This document shows, in pieces, positions 51,445-60,984 of a stretch of DNA of 64,000 bases. The notes beneath the pieces were generated by a model. That model searched no databases and was not told the DNA's origin. It saw only the letters and a list, made by a program, of their open reading frames with translations. Each line of letters opens with the position of its first letter. The first letter of the stretch is position 1. The position numbers and the translations under genes were made by a program. The stretch lies in assembly GCA_018223435.1 (NCBI GenBank), contig JAGTTO010000001.1, forward strand, positions 2,356,001 to 2,420,000. The letters are read 5' to 3'. The DNA comes from Lachnospiraceae bacterium Marseille-Q4251. GTDB lineage: Bacteria > Bacillota > Clostridia > Lachnospirales > Lachnospiraceae.

Positions 51445-53853
51445 ATGGAAAAATGGGTGAGAGCAAACTATCAGCCGAACCTTCCCTTAGGCGAGGACGG
51501 CAGAAGGATAACAGCCTGCGCGGAGCATCTGGCTCTGGCCAGAAAGGCCGGTACGGAAGGTATGGTGCTTCTTAAGAATGCCGGAAAAATCCTTCCGCTG
51601 GCAAAGGGCTCCAGGCTGGCCCTTTTCGGCAAAGGCGTTTTTGACTATGTGAAAGGCGGCGGCGGAAGCGGCGACGTGACCGTTTCCCATGTGAGAAATC
51701 TCTACGACGGCCTCAAGGAAGAAAAAGGCCTGGCCGAGATCTATGAGCCGCTGGCAGATTTCTACCGGGAGAACGTGAAAGAGCAGTACGCAGGCGGTGC
51801 GGTTCCGGGCATGACTGTGGAGCCGGAGGTTCCGGCAGAGCTTTTTGCCGGGGCGGCAGAGTTTACGGACACGGCCCTGATTGTCATCAGCCGTTTCTCC
51901 GGCGAGGGCTGGGACCGGAAGAGCGTCCGCTATGAGGGGCAGGTTTCTGATGAGGGGCATCAGTCCGAACTCAGTGAGAAGATTTTCCAGAACAGCGATT
52001 TCTGCCTGACGAACGAGGAAGCCGCCCTTGTGGCCAAGGTGAAAGAGAAATTTGACCGCATCGTCGTGGTTCTGAATGTGGGCGGTATGGTCGATACTTC
52101 CTGGTTCATCGATGATGAGAAGCTTCCGGCTGTGCTCATGGCATGGCAGGGCGGCATGGAAGGCGGCCTTGCGATGGCGGACGTCCTTATGGGAAAAGTG
52201 AGCCCATCTGGAAAGCTTTCCGACACCTTTGCAGGAAGTCTGGACGATTATCCATCCACAGCAAACTTCCACGAGTCTCCGAACTATGTGGAGTACACCG
52301 ACGATATCTATGTGGGCTACCGGTATTTTGAAACTATTGCCCAGGCGAAGGAGAAGGTCAACTATCCCTTCGGCTATGGCCTTTCCTATACCGAGTTTTC
52401 CATCGAGCCGATCTGGAGCGGCGAAAAAGACGGCACAATCTATGTGACGGCTGAGGTCACAAACACCGGCTCTTTCCAGGGCAAAGAGGTGGTTCAGCTC
52501 TACTATGGCGCACCCCAGGGGCTTTTAGGCAAACCGGCCCGTGTGCTGGGAGCCTTTGAAAAAACGAAGGAGCTGAAACCCGGCGAGACTGAGACCCTCG
52601 TTCTCACGATTCCGACGGCGTCCATGGCTTCCTACGATGATCTGGGTAAGGTGCAGAAATCTGCCTACGTCCTGGAAAAAGGAGATTACCATTTCTATCT
52701 CGGAAATTCTGTCCGCGACGCAGGTCTGCTGGATTTCGTCTGGAATCTTGACGAGAATCAGGTGACGCTCCAGCTCATGGAGAAAATGGCTCCTTCTCAG
52801 CTGCCGAAGAGACTGCTGGCTGACGGAAGCTTCGAGGAACTGCCCCAGAGAACACCCAACGATTTCATGGAGAACGGCCTTGGCTGGCCCGATCACAATC
52901 CAGAGGGCGATGCACCGGCAGTACGGGCAAGAACCCGCTATAAGCTCTGGAGCGAAACACCAGAGAAAAAGATCATGCTCATCGATGTGGCAGAAGGCAG
53001 AGCTTCCCTGGATGAATTTATGGCGCAGCTTACAGATCTGGAGCTTGCAGAACTTCTGGGCGGCCAGCCGAACACCGGCGTGGCAAATACCTTCGGCTTC
53101 GGAAATCTGCCGGAGTACGGCGTGCCGAACTTCATGACAGCCGACGGTCCTGCCGGCCTTCGTATCGCTCCTCAGTGCGGCGTCTGCACGACCGCATGGC
53201 CCTGCTCCACGATGCTGGCCTGCACCTGGAACCGCAGCCTTGTGGAAGAGGTGGGAGCGGCAGCAGCCAAAGAGGTCAAGGAGAACAACATTTCCTTCTG
53301 GCTGACCCCGGCTGTAAATATTCACAGAAGCCCGCTTTGCGGCCGTAACTTCGAGTATTACTCCGAGGATCCGTATCTGGCCGGAGAGATGGCTTCCGCC
53401 ATGGTCTTAGGCATCCAGTCTCAGAAGATCGGCGCCACTGTGAAACATTTTGCCTGCAACAACAAGGAGACCAACCGGAAAAACAGCGACTCCCGCGTTT
53501 CCGAGCGTGCGATCCGTGAGATCTACCTGAAAGCCTTCGAGATCATCGTGAAAAAAGCAGATCCCTGGGCAATCATGTCCTCTTACAACCTTATCAACGG
53601 TCATCGTGCTTCCGAGAACAAAGACCTTCTCACCGGAATCCTCCGTGACGAGTGGGGCTTCAACGGCCTTGTGACCACCGACTGGTGGACCAAGGGCGAG
53701 CACTACAAAGAGACCCTGGCCGGAAACGATATCAAGATGGGAACCGGCTACCCGGAGCGCCTGATGGAAGCCCTGGAGAAAGGACTCATCACGAGAAAAG
53801 ATCTGGAAGTTTGTGTGGAGCGCGTGCTGAAAGTGCTCATGAGAGCAGAATAA
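51445..53853 (+). CDS. GH3 beta-glycosidase, permuted domain order (51445-53853)
   Basis: An 802-residue GH3 enzyme with the C-terminal sandwich domain first (GTEGMVLLKNAGKILPLAKG), then a fibronectin-like domain (~330-420), and the catalytic barrel last. Nucleophile is D746 in GLVTTDWWTKGEHY; NIHRSPLCGRNFEYYSEDP precedes. No signal peptide. It heads the mannoside locus (GH130, GH38), and may act as a beta-glucosidase, beta-hexosaminidase-like or beta-mannosidase-like enzyme; GH3 specificity cannot be read here. An AGGAGG site is nine bases from the ATG. A strong terminator follows. Confidence 0.92.
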   Translation: MEKWVRANYQPNLPLGEDGRRITACAEHLALARKAGTEGMVLLKNAGKILPLAKGSRLALFGKGVFDYVKGGGGSGDVTVSHVRNLYDGLKEEKGLAEIYEPLADFYRENVKEQYAGGAVPGMTVEPEVPAELFAGAAEFTDTALIVISRFSGEGWDRKSVRYEGQVSDEGHQSELSEKIFQNSDFCLTNEEAALVAKVKEKFDRIVVVLNVGGMVDTSWFIDDEKLPAVLMAWQGGMEGGLAMADVLMGKVSPSGKLSDTFAGSLDDYPSTANFHESPNYVEYTDDIYVGYRYFETIAQAKEKVNYPFGYGLSYTEFSIEPIWSGEKDGTIYVTAEVTNTGSFQGKEVVQLYYGAPQGLLGKPARVLGAFEKTKELKPGETETLVLTIPTASMASYDDLGKVQKSAYVLEKGDYHFYLGNSVRDAGLLDFVWNLDENQVTLQLMEKMAPSQLPKRLLADGSFEELPQRTPNDFMENGLGWPDHNPEGDAPAVRARTRYKLWSETPEKKIMLIDVAEGRASLDEFMAQLTDLELAELLGGQPNTGVANTFGFGNLPEYGVPNFMTADGPAGLRIAPQCGVCTTAWPCSTMLACTWNRSLVEEVGAAAAKEVKENNISFWLTPAVNIHRSPLCGRNFEYYSEDPYLAGEMASAMVLGIQSQKIGATVKHFACNNKETNRKNSDSRVSERAIREIYLKAFEIIVKKADPWAIMSSYNLINGHRASENKDLLTGILRDEWGFNGLVTTDWWTKGEHYKETLAGNDIKMGTGYPERLMEALEKGLITRKDLEVCVERVLKVLMRAE

Positions 53854-53867
53854 AATAGGAAATGGGA

Positions 53868-53920
53868 GAGGACTGCCGCTCAGTTATCTATTTTGATGAT
53901 TGTGCGGCAGTTCTCTTTTT
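53868..53920 (+). terminator. Intrinsic terminator of the GH3 gene
   Basis: GAGGACTGCCGC pairs with GCGGCAGTTCTC across a ~23-base loop and runs into TTTTT. Confidence 0.85.
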
Positions 53921-53969
53921 GAAAAATAACCATTTTAGAGGTCGGAGCAGGGCTTTGATTTTGTTCAGG

Positions 53970-54089
53970 AAAATGCGGTCAACGAATCCCCTGGTTTTGC
54001 ATGATTGCATTTGACATTTTTGAACTTTGCAGTCAATAGATCACTCGATTTTCCATAACCGCATTTGACATTTTCCAATATGCGGTCAA
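53970..54089 (-). repeat. Repeat array B: ~53-bp units starting TTGAC(C/T)G, minus strand
   Basis: Read on the minus strand, TTGACCG/TTGACTG starts at 54089, 54036 and 53982, spaced 53 and 54 bp. Two full units share ATGTCAAATGC, then (A/G)(A/G)T(C/T)ATG and AAAA. Motif, spacing and the CGGT(C/T)ATG block match array A at 20438-20636. The array lies between the GH3 terminator and the GH130 promoter. No gene is present from 53854 to 54356. Confidence 0.75.
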
Positions 54090-54294
54090 ATCGGACCTAC
54101 AGCCCTGATTTGGAAAATATATCTTGAAAAGCGGCATTCTCTTTTTATGAACAAAAAAGTCAACATTTCTGAAAACCGGAAAATCCCAGGATTTATCAAG
54201 CTTTTTTAGAACAATGGAAAGCGTATATTGCTCCTGTATGAAAAGCTATGTGAACACAGAAAGAAAAAAAGTTTACAAAATTGAACAAAAGTAC

Positions 54295-54320
54295 TTGACT
54301 TTTTCAAAAAAAAGTATAAA
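54295..54320 (+). promoter_or_regulatory. Promoter of the GH130 gene
   Basis: TTGACT at 54295-54300 is followed by an AT-rich stretch with TATAAA at 54315-54320 or AAATAT a few bases later (17-bp spacing). TTTTCAAAAAAA in the spacer recurs in the promoter of the GH3 at 61113. Confidence 0.5.
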
Positions 54321-54356
54321 TATTACCTTATAACAACCAAACGGAGGAAAATACCT

Positions 54357-55346
54357 ATGACTAAGATTATTGGCACCAGCCTGCCGAACATGCCCTGGCA
54401 GGACAAGCCCGCCGGAGAGAAGATGCCGGTATGGCGTTATGACGCAAACCCGATCATCGGCCGCTACGAGCAGAAACGCTCCAACAGCATTTTCAACAGC
54501 GCAGTTGTTCCCTTTGAGGATGGCTACATCGGCGTATTCCGTTGCGACAGCCGTTCCATCAGCATGGACATCTTTGTTGGAAGAAGTAAAGACGGAATCA
54601 ACTGGACCATCGAGGACGAACCGGTAAAATTCGAGGGAGCAGATCCGGAGATCCTGAAACGTGAGTACCGTTATGACCCCAGAGTCTGCAAGATCGACGA
54701 CAGATACTATGTGACCTGGTGCAACGGTTACCATGGCCCGACTATCGGTGTGGCTTACACCTACGACTTCAAGAAATTCATCCAGCTGGAGAATGCTTTC
54801 ATCCCCTTCAACCGTAACGGCGTTCTCTTCCCGAGAAAAATCAACGGCTACTACATGATGATGAGCCGTCCCAGCGATACCGGCCATACTCCCTTCGGCG
54901 ATATCTTCGTAAGCCAGAGTAAGGATATGGAGTTCTGGGGACATCATCGTTACATGATGGGCGCTTACAAGGGAGACGCTTCCGCATGGCAGAGCACCAA
55001 GATCGGTGCAGGCCCCGTTCCCATCGAGACCGACGAGGGATGGCTGCTGATCTATCACGGCGTACTGACCACCTGCAACGGCTATGTATACCGCATGGGC
55101 TGCGCTCTTCTGGACATCGACGAGCCCTGGAAAGTGAAATATCGTTCCAAAGATTACATCATGGCTCCGATCATGCCCTATGAGTGCATGGGCGACGTTC
55201 CGAACGTGGTATTCCCCTGTGCTACCCTGGCTGACGCTGATACCGGAAGAATCGCCATCTACTATGGCTGCGCTGACAGCGTAACCGGTCTGGCTTTCAC
55301 CACCGTAGACGAACTCATCAGCTATATGAAAGAGAACAGCTTATAA
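54357..55346 (+). CDS. GH130 mannoside phosphorylase
   Basis: A 329-residue five-bladed propeller enzyme. Family blocks are [20 protein letters not shown], the catalytic acid region ADPEI, then [20 protein letters not shown] and [20 protein letters not shown]. Length and motifs fit GH130 subfamily 2, which phosphorolyses beta-1,4-mannosides such as mannooligosaccharides or Man-beta-1,4-GlcNAc, giving mannose 1-phosphate. Cytoplasmic. CGGAGGA precedes the ATG. Next to an alpha-mannosidase, the N-glycan core disaccharide is an attractive substrate, but this is inference. Confidence 0.93.
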   Translation: MTKIIGTSLPNMPWQDKPAGEKMPVWRYDANPIIGRYEQKRSNSIFNSAVVPFEDGYIGVFRCDSRSISMDIFVGRSKDGINWTIEDEPVKFEGADPEILKREYRYDPRVCKIDDRYYVTWCNGYHGPTIGVAYTYDFKKFIQLENAFIPFNRNGVLFPRKINGYYMMMSRPSDTGHTPFGDIFVSQSKDMEFWGHHRYMMGAYKGDASAWQSTKIGAGPVPIETDEGWLLIYHGVLTTCNGYVYRMGCALLDIDEPWKVKYRSKDYIMAPIMPYECMGDVPNVVFPCATLADADTGRIAIYYGCADSVTGLAFTTVDELISYMKENSL

Positions 55347-55373
55347 TCTAGCATAACAGTTCAGAGCATTAGC

Positions 55374-55428
55374 AAAAAGGAAAATCAGACTATGCAAACT
55401 TGTTTGCAGTAGGCTGAATTTCCTTTTT
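55374..55428 (+). terminator. Long terminator hairpin of the GH130 gene
   Basis: AAAAAGGAAA and TTTCCTTTTT enclose CAG...CTG and GCAAAC-TT-GTTTGC, giving a nearly continuous 25-bp stem. Confidence 0.85.
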
Positions 55429-55429
55429 G

Positions 55430-55554
55430 TAATGGGCGGAACGGCGCTGAGTCCCAGTGGGACTCGTTTAGCGCGGACCGAAATGGAATGTAGACCCATT
55501 AGCCTCAGACAGAAGCTGCGAAAGCAGCGATAGCGCATGAAATGCGCGGGTCTG
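55430..55554 (+). ncRNA. Structured RNA candidate between GH130 and GH38
   Basis: Stem 1: TAATGGG (55430-55436) with CCCATTA (55495-55501), enclosing GCGCT-GAGTCCC-AGT-GGGACTC-GTTT-AGCGC (55444-55474). Stem 2: CAGAC (55506-55510) with GTCTG (55550-55554), enclosing two perfect hairpins, GCTGC-GAAA-GCAGC and GCGCAT-GAA-ATGCGC, in a three-way junction. It lies 38 nt before the GH38 ATG and after a terminator, so it may be a leader or an independent RNA. No match to a riboswitch class known to me. Confidence 0.6.
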
Positions 55555-55591
55555 TGGCCTGCTGCGCTGAACGTCCTCAGGAGATATTGAA

Positions 55592-58500
55592 ATGATTAAA
55601 TTTGCCAAAGAGCGGGTAAATCTGATTTGCAATCAGCTGAAGGGCTGGTCCATCGTGCAGAAAGTGCATCTGGACAGCATGCGGGTCAAAGAAGGATGCT
55701 TTATCACTCCGACGGAGGCTGACGCTGCCCCGGGCGAGTGGAAAAATTTTGACATGGGAAAAGATCACTGGTACGGCCCGGACCGTCATTACTGGTTCCG
55801 GACAGAAGTGACGGTTCCGGAAAGCTTTGACGGAAAAGAGCTCTGGCTTCGGATTCACACCGGCCTGAACGACTGGGATGACGGACGGAACCCCCAGTTC
55901 CTCCTTTTCATCAACGGCCAGGTAATCCAGGGACTCGACATCAATCATCGTGAGGTTTTTGTAAAAGCCAACGCGAAAGCAGGCGAGACCTTCCGCATGG
56001 ATCTTCAGTCCTATACCGGAACCCTCCACGACGAGTTCCATCTCATTGTGGATCTGGAGGAGCATGACCGCAAGCTTCGGAAAGCTTACTATGACATTGC
56101 AGTTCCCATGTACGGCCTGAACCGTATGAAAGAGGATGATAAGATCCGTCTGGATCTTGAGACAGCCCTCACCGACACCATCAACCTTCTGGACCTTCGG
56201 ATGCCTTACAGCAAAGAGTTTTACGCTTCCGTGGAAGCTGCAGAGGCTCATGTGCAGGAAGCCATCTATGAGAAAATGGGCGGTTACGACGAGGTTATCG
56301 CGACCTGCATCGGCCATACCCACATTGATGTGGCCTGGCTCTGGACCATCGATCAGGTGCGCCAGAAATCCTGTCGCAGCTTTGCCACTGTGCTGAAACT
56401 CATGGAGGAGTACCCGGACTATCATTTCATGTCCAGCCAGCCCAAGCTCTATTCTTTTGTAAAAGAGCGCCATCCCGAGATGTACCAGCGGATCAAAGAC
56501 CGCGTTAAAGAGGGACGCTGGGAGCCGGAAGGCGGCATGTGGGTGGAAGCTGACTGCAACCTGACCTCCGGAGAGTCACTGGTTCGCCAGTTCCAGTTCG
56601 GAAAGAGATTTTTCAAAGAAGAGTTTGACGTGGAGAACAAGATCCTCTGGCTGCCGGACGTATTCGGCTACAGCGCAGCTCTTCCCCAGATTATGAAAAA
56701 ATGTGGCATCGAGTATTTTATGACCACGAAGCTTGCCTGGAACGAGTTCGACAAACACCCTTATGACAGCTTCATGTGGGAGGGAATCGACGGAAGCCGG
56801 ATCTTTACCCATCTGATCACGACCCTGGGAGTCGGTCAGCCCGAGACTAGCTTCTTCACCACTTATAACGGCATGCTTCATCCGGATGCTATCATGGGCG
56901 GCTGGCACCGCTATCAGAATAAGGATATCAACAACGATATTCTCGTGTGCTTCGGTTACGGCGACGGCGGCGGCGGTCCGACCAGAGATATGATGGAAAT
57001 GTCCGGTCGTATGGACAAAGGCATCAAGGGCATTCCGAAAGTCCGTCAGGCCTTTGCCGGTCAGTATTTCGACGAGCTCTGGGAGCGCGTGAAGGACAAC
57101 AAGAGACTGCCTGAGTGGGTAGGCGAGCTCTACTTTGAGTACCATCGCGGAACCTACACCTCCATGGCAAGAAACAAACGCTCCAACCGTAAGAGCGAGT
57201 ATGCGATGATGGAGCTGGAACTCCTCTCCGTTCTGGCAGAGCTGGCCGGAAAAGAGGCTCCCGCTTACCCGAAGAGCGAACTGGACCGCATGTGGGAGAT
57301 GATCCTCACGAACCAGTTCCACGATATTCTGCCGGGTTCTTCTATTAAAGAAGTATACGACCAGACGAAAAAAGAGTACGCTGATATCGAGAAGACCTCC
57401 AAAGAGCTGATCGACGAGCGCCTGTCCTACCTCACCGATGAGAAGGAAGAGGCTGTTACGATCTGGAACACCCTGGGTTATGAGAGAAACGACCTGGTGG
57501 AGCTTCCCGCTTTCGATGGCAGCGCTCTCACCGACGGCGTGGCTGTTTACCCGGTTCAGAAGACGGCAGAGGGCGCCGTTACCTATGTAAAAGGCATTCC
57601 TTCCAAGGGCTATGTGGTTCTTCGAAGCGCAGAGGCAGCTCCGAAAAAAGAGACTTTTGAGATTTCAGAGCGTCCGGAGGGCGGCTTCTCCCTGGAGACT
57701 CCCTTCTACAGCATCGTCATCAACGATCAGGGCGAGTTCACCTCCCTTTTCGATAAGGAAAACGACCGCCAGGTGCTTCAGGAGGGTAAGGTTGGAAACG
57801 AGCTTCGGATTTACGAGGACAAACCGCTCTGCTACAGCAACTGGAACACAGATATTTTCCATCAGGAAAAATCCTGGCGCGTGGAAAATGTGCGCTCCAT
57901 GGAGTGGCTGGAGAAGGGCCCGGTACGGGCAACGCTTCAGGTAGAGAGAGAGCTCATGGGCACCGTGATCCGTCAGAAGATTCATTTCTACGGCGAGGAC
58001 AGAAGAATCGATTTCGAGACCTATGTGGACTGGAAGCTCAGCGAGCATCTGCTGAAAGTACACTTCCCGGTAGACGTGCATACAGACGAGGCCACCTACG
58101 ATATCCAGTTTGGTAACCTCACGAGAAAGATCCACGAGAATACCAGCTGGGATATGGCAAAATTCGAGGTATGCGGTCACAAATGGGCAGACCTTTCCGA
58201 GGGAAATTACGGTGTCAGCCTGATGAACGACTGCAAATACGGTTTCTCCATGAAACATCGTGTCATGACCCAGACCCTCATCAAGTCCGGTACCGAGCCT
58301 AACCCGCACACCGACCAGGAAGAGCATTTCTTCACCTATTCCCTTTATCCTCATGCAGGAACCTGGAAAGAGGGCGGCACCGTTCAGAAGGCACTGAACC
58401 TGAACGTGAAGGCAAGAGCTGTCAAAGGCGCTGCCGCAAAGGAAAACTGGTCCTTCTTAAGTGTGGATAAGGCAAATGTGGTTCTTGAGACTGTGAAGAA

Positions 58501-58729
58501 GGCCGAGGACGGCGACGGCATCATCGTCCGCCTCTACGAGGTCAACAATTCCAGAACACCAGTGACTCTGGCAGCTGCTGGAAAGCTTTGCGAAGCCCTG
58601 GAGACAGACCTTCTGGAAAATCCGGTAGAAGAAAGAAAACTGGAGGTGACGGATCATACCGTTTCCTTCACCATCAAACCTTACGAGATACTGACTCTGC
58701 GTCTGCAGATGAAAGGGTCTCAGAAATAA
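55592..58729 (+). CDS. GH38 alpha-mannosidase
   Basis: A 1045-residue protein of the usual length for bacterial GH38. After an N-terminal beta domain (~1-235), IGHTHIDVAWLWTIDQVRQK gives the zinc ligands His and Asp, and D356 in WLPDVFGYSAALPQ is the nucleophile. YFMTTKLAWNEFDKHPYDSF and HLITTLGVGQPE follow, then the helical bundle (NQFHDILPGSSIKEVYDQT) and the C-terminal beta domains. No signal peptide, so it trims alpha-mannose from imported oligosaccharides. ATG follows AGGAG. It sits between GH130 and a regulator pair, and fits mannose-glycan use. Confidence 0.94.
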   Translation: MIKFAKERVNLICNQLKGWSIVQKVHLDSMRVKEGCFITPTEADAAPGEWKNFDMGKDHWYGPDRHYWFRTEVTVPESFDGKELWLRIHTGLNDWDDGRNPQFLLFINGQVIQGLDINHREVFVKANAKAGETFRMDLQSYTGTLHDEFHLIVDLEEHDRKLRKAYYDIAVPMYGLNRMKEDDKIRLDLETALTDTINLLDLRMPYSKEFYASVEAAEAHVQEAIYEKMGGYDEVIATCIGHTHIDVAWLWTIDQVRQKSCRSFATVLKLMEEYPDYHFMSSQPKLYSFVKERHPEMYQRIKDRVKEGRWEPEGGMWVEADCNLTSGESLVRQFQFGKRFFKEEFDVENKILWLPDVFGYSAALPQIMKKCGIEYFMTTKLAWNEFDKHPYDSFMWEGIDGSRIFTHLITTLGVGQPETSFFTTYNGMLHPDAIMGGWHRYQNKDINNDILVCFGYGDGGGGPTRDMMEMSGRMDKGIKGIPKVRQAFAGQYFDELWERVKDNKRLPEWVGELYFEYHRGTYTSMARNKRSNRKSEYAMMELELLSVLAELAGKEAPAYPKSELDRMWEMILTNQFHDILPGSSIKEVYDQTKKEYADIEKTSKELIDERLSYLTDEKEEAVTIWNTLGYERNDLVELPAFDGSALTDGVAVYPVQKTAEGAVTYVKGIPSKGYVVLRSAEAAPKKETFEISERPEGGFSLETPFYSIVINDQGEFTSLFDKENDRQVLQEGKVGNELRIYEDKPLCYSNWNTDIFHQEKSWRVENVRSMEWLEKGPVRATLQVERELMGTVIRQKIHFYGEDRRIDFETYVDWKLSEHLLKVHFPVDVHTDEATYDIQFGNLTRKIHENTSWDMAKFEVCGHKWADLSEGNYGVSLMNDCKYGFSMKHRVMTQTLIKSGTEPNPHTDQEEHFFTYSLYPHAGTWKEGGTVQKALNLNVKARAVKGAAAKENWSFLSVDKANVVLETVKKAEDGDGIIVRLYEVNNSRTPVTLAAAGKLCEALETDLLENPVEERKLEVTDHTVSFTIKPYEILTLRLQMKGSQK

Positions 58730-58780
58730 AGAAACAGCTGCTTCCCGATGCTTACTTGGCATCGGGAAGCAGCTGTTTCT
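58730..58780. terminator. Long hairpin between convergent GH38 and LacI genes
   Basis: AGAAACAGCTGCTTCCCGAT with GC pairs perfectly with its complement across a TTACTTG loop, 22 bp. The stem works for either strand. T-runs are short, so it may stop converging polymerases or protect mRNA ends. Confidence 0.8.
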
Positions 58781-58805
58781 GATAACAGGAAAAAATCCGC
58801 TGGCA

Positions 58806-59828
58806 TTATGATTCTGTAGAAGAACAGAAGAGTACCTTGGTGGCCAGATAAATAACTTCAAAGGGGTCATCAGGATGCTGGATCCGGAAAAGGATCTGGG
58901 TAGCCAGACGAAGTCCCAATCCCATAGTGGGAACCTCTGCAGTGGTGAGGCTTTCCGAGAGCGGATTTTCGATATTCTTGTCAAAACCGGAGACTGCGAT
59001 ATCCTGCGGGATCCGAAGTCCGCGCTTTTCCAGAAGCTGGAGCAGGATACAGCCCACATGGTCGTTGGCACAGACGAAGGCATCGGGCATTTTCGGAAGG
59101 CTGTCGAGGAAGCTCTCGATTTCTTCTTTATAAGTATCGATACCGATGGGAGTGGTCAGGGTCATGGAAGGATCCAGAGAGAGGCCATGATCATCCAGGG
59201 CTTTCAGAAATCCGTCATAACGCTGGTGGTTGGATTTTGCATAGGAGATATCACCAATGAAGCCGAAGGACTGGCGGCCCTGCTCGATCATATGACTGGT
59301 GATCTTGTATACACTGTTCTTGTTCTCCATGAGGATCATATCGCCGTTCAGCTCCTCCGGCGGTACGGAATCTGCCGTATCCAGAAAGACCTTGGGGATC
59401 CGGGCCTCGGCCAGCAGATGGAGAAGCCGCTGATTGTATACATTAAGTACGATCATTCCGTTGGCGGTGCCGCCGGTGAGGGCAGCCGGAAGGACGTAAG
59501 TTTCATCGATGGAGGTGGGAAGGTACACATAGACCAGATTGATGTTCCGGGAAGTGAATTCCTTCGCGATCTGGTGGATGATGTTCATCCAGAAAAGAGA
59601 AGTCTCGGGGCGGCAGACAGCCACGGCGATGTTTACCGGGGGCTGTTCGTCCGCCAGCGGGGCGAACTGAAAGTTCTCAGGAAATTCATAACCGAGCTCC
59701 TGGGCTTTGGCGATGATCCGGCTCTTGAGGGAGTCGGAAACTCCCTCGTGGCCGCTGAAAACCTTCCACACGGTGGTTCTGGAGATGCCGAGGGAAGCGG
59801 CGATCTCCTGGAGGGTTACTTTTTTCAT
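58806..59828 (-). CDS. LacI family transcriptional regulator
   Basis: A 340-residue LacI protein. The helix-turn-helix is MKKVTLQEIAASLGISRTTV with hinge SRIIAKAQELGYEFPENF. The periplasmic-binding-like effector domain covers ~65-335 (DAFVCANDHVGCILLQLLEK, DIAVSGFDKN). Its start overlaps the stop of the CBM9-like gene by ATGA. A dyad overlapping the operon's own promoter at 60993-61019 is its likely operator. It should control the mannoside genes; the inducer is unknown. Confidence 0.94.
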   Translation of the reverse strand: MKKVTLQEIAASLGISRTTVWKVFSGHEGVSDSLKSRIIAKAQELGYEFPENFQFAPLADEQPPVNIAVAVCRPETSLFWMNIIHQIAKEFTSRNINLVYVYLPTSIDETYVLPAALTGGTANGMIVLNVYNQRLLHLLAEARIPKVFLDTADSVPPEELNGDMILMENKNSVYKITSHMIEQGRQSFGFIGDISYAKSNHQRYDGFLKALDDHGLSLDPSMTLTTPIGIDTYKEEIESFLDSLPKMPDAFVCANDHVGCILLQLLEKRGLRIPQDIAVSGFDKNIENPLSESLTTAEVPTMGLGLRLATQILFRIQHPDDPFEVIYLATKVLFCSSTES

Positions 59829-60901
59829 ACGGCAGCGGGTCCTTTCAGCACGCGCTCCACTTTTCCGTTGGAATGGAGAAGGAGCACATAAGCGTCGTCA
59901 GCGGAGGGGCAGGAGAGCAGGAAGGTGCGGCTGGTGGTTTCCACGGTGATCGGAAGATCCCCGCGGAGGGAAACGTTTGCCTCGTTGGGAGCGTAAGCTT
60001 TCAGCGTTTCTTTGAGCTCGTTCAGGTCATTGCTGAAGTTTCCTTTTGTATCCAGAAGGATCTGCTCGGCATAGTAGCATTTGCGGAGCTCCCATTTCCG
60101 GTACTCGTCCTCGGGAATCGCGTAATCGCTGCGGGCAGCGTCCTCAGAGAAGAAGACGAAGCCCCACTGCTCCGGATAGTGGATGTTGATGACGCCGGTC
60201 GGTGCCCATACCCAGTTGTCCTCGGGAAGGATTTTTCCATTCTCATCGGTGCGTTTCTGATAGGAGTGGTCGATGATATCGGTCTTCCACTGCACGCGGG
60301 AGAAGTTTATACGGTAATACTCGCCGTCTTTCGGAGCGCGGCGGTCCTTCAGACATTCGGTGATGGCTGCGAAGGGGATCACTACCTCGACGCTCCAGGT
60401 CTTGTTTTCTGCATCGGGATCGTTGATGGAGCCCTCCACATGGACAGCCGTCTGAAGGCCGTGGATATCGTAGCCGTTCAGAGCGTCACCGTTGTCGCGG
60501 TAAGCCACCGGCAGGAAGAGATCCCAGACGGTGTTCAGCACGTTCATCTCGAACTCATAGTACTGGGCGGTATCGGAATCCGGGTCGATGAAGATCTCGA
60601 AATCGTTGTCCTGGAAAATGATATCGTCCCGTTTGGTCACATGGCCCCAGATCTCATTTCCGTCGAGCTGTGCGCCAAAGTAGAAATTTTTGTCATCCCA
60701 GAGCATCTTTGCCCGGGTGAGGAAGCGGGGGGTAGGCATGTGGCTGCCCTCGATATCGAGGAAAGCGGCGGTGAAGGGAGCGTCCTCCCAGAAGGGTTTG
60801 TTGATGTTTCCGTCCAGGTGGAAGGGTTTCGTTGCTCTGCGGCAGATGTAGACGGGCGGCTGGAAGTCTACGGCCGGGATAGGAATACGAATCTGACTCA
60901 T
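59825..60901 (-). CDS. CBM9-like carbohydrate-binding protein
   Basis: A 358-residue protein. Residues ~20-240 form a CBM9-like sandwich: KPFHLDGNINKPFWEDAPFT, then AKMLWDDKNFYFGAQLDGNE, DDIIFQDNDFEIFIDPDSDT and WSVEVVIPFAAI. The last third (YAEQILLDTKGNFSNDLNEL) is a separate helical/beta region. There is no signal peptide, which is odd for a carbohydrate-binding module; related intracellular proteins are common near glycosidases and have no assigned reaction. It is co-transcribed with LacI, first in the operon. Confidence 0.85.
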   Translation of the reverse strand: MSQIRIPIPAVDFQPPVYICRRATKPFHLDGNINKPFWEDAPFTAAFLDIEGSHMPTPRFLTRAKMLWDDKNFYFGAQLDGNEIWGHVTKRDDIIFQDNDFEIFIDPDSDTAQYYEFEMNVLNTVWDLFLPVAYRDNGDALNGYDIHGLQTAVHVEGSINDPDAENKTWSVEVVIPFAAITECLKDRRAPKDGEYYRINFSRVQWKTDIIDHSYQKRTDENGKILPEDNWVWAPTGVINIHYPEQWGFVFFSEDAARSDYAIPEDEYRKWELRKCYYAEQILLDTKGNFSNDLNELKETLKAYAPNEANVSLRGDLPITVETTSRTFLLSCPSADDAYVLLLHSNGKVERVLKGPAAV

Positions 60902-60984
60902 AGTGAAATACCTCTCTTCTTCATTTTTGGAAATGTTCAGGGCTGCAAAAACTGAACGTTAGGAAACAGCCAATACATGAGAAT

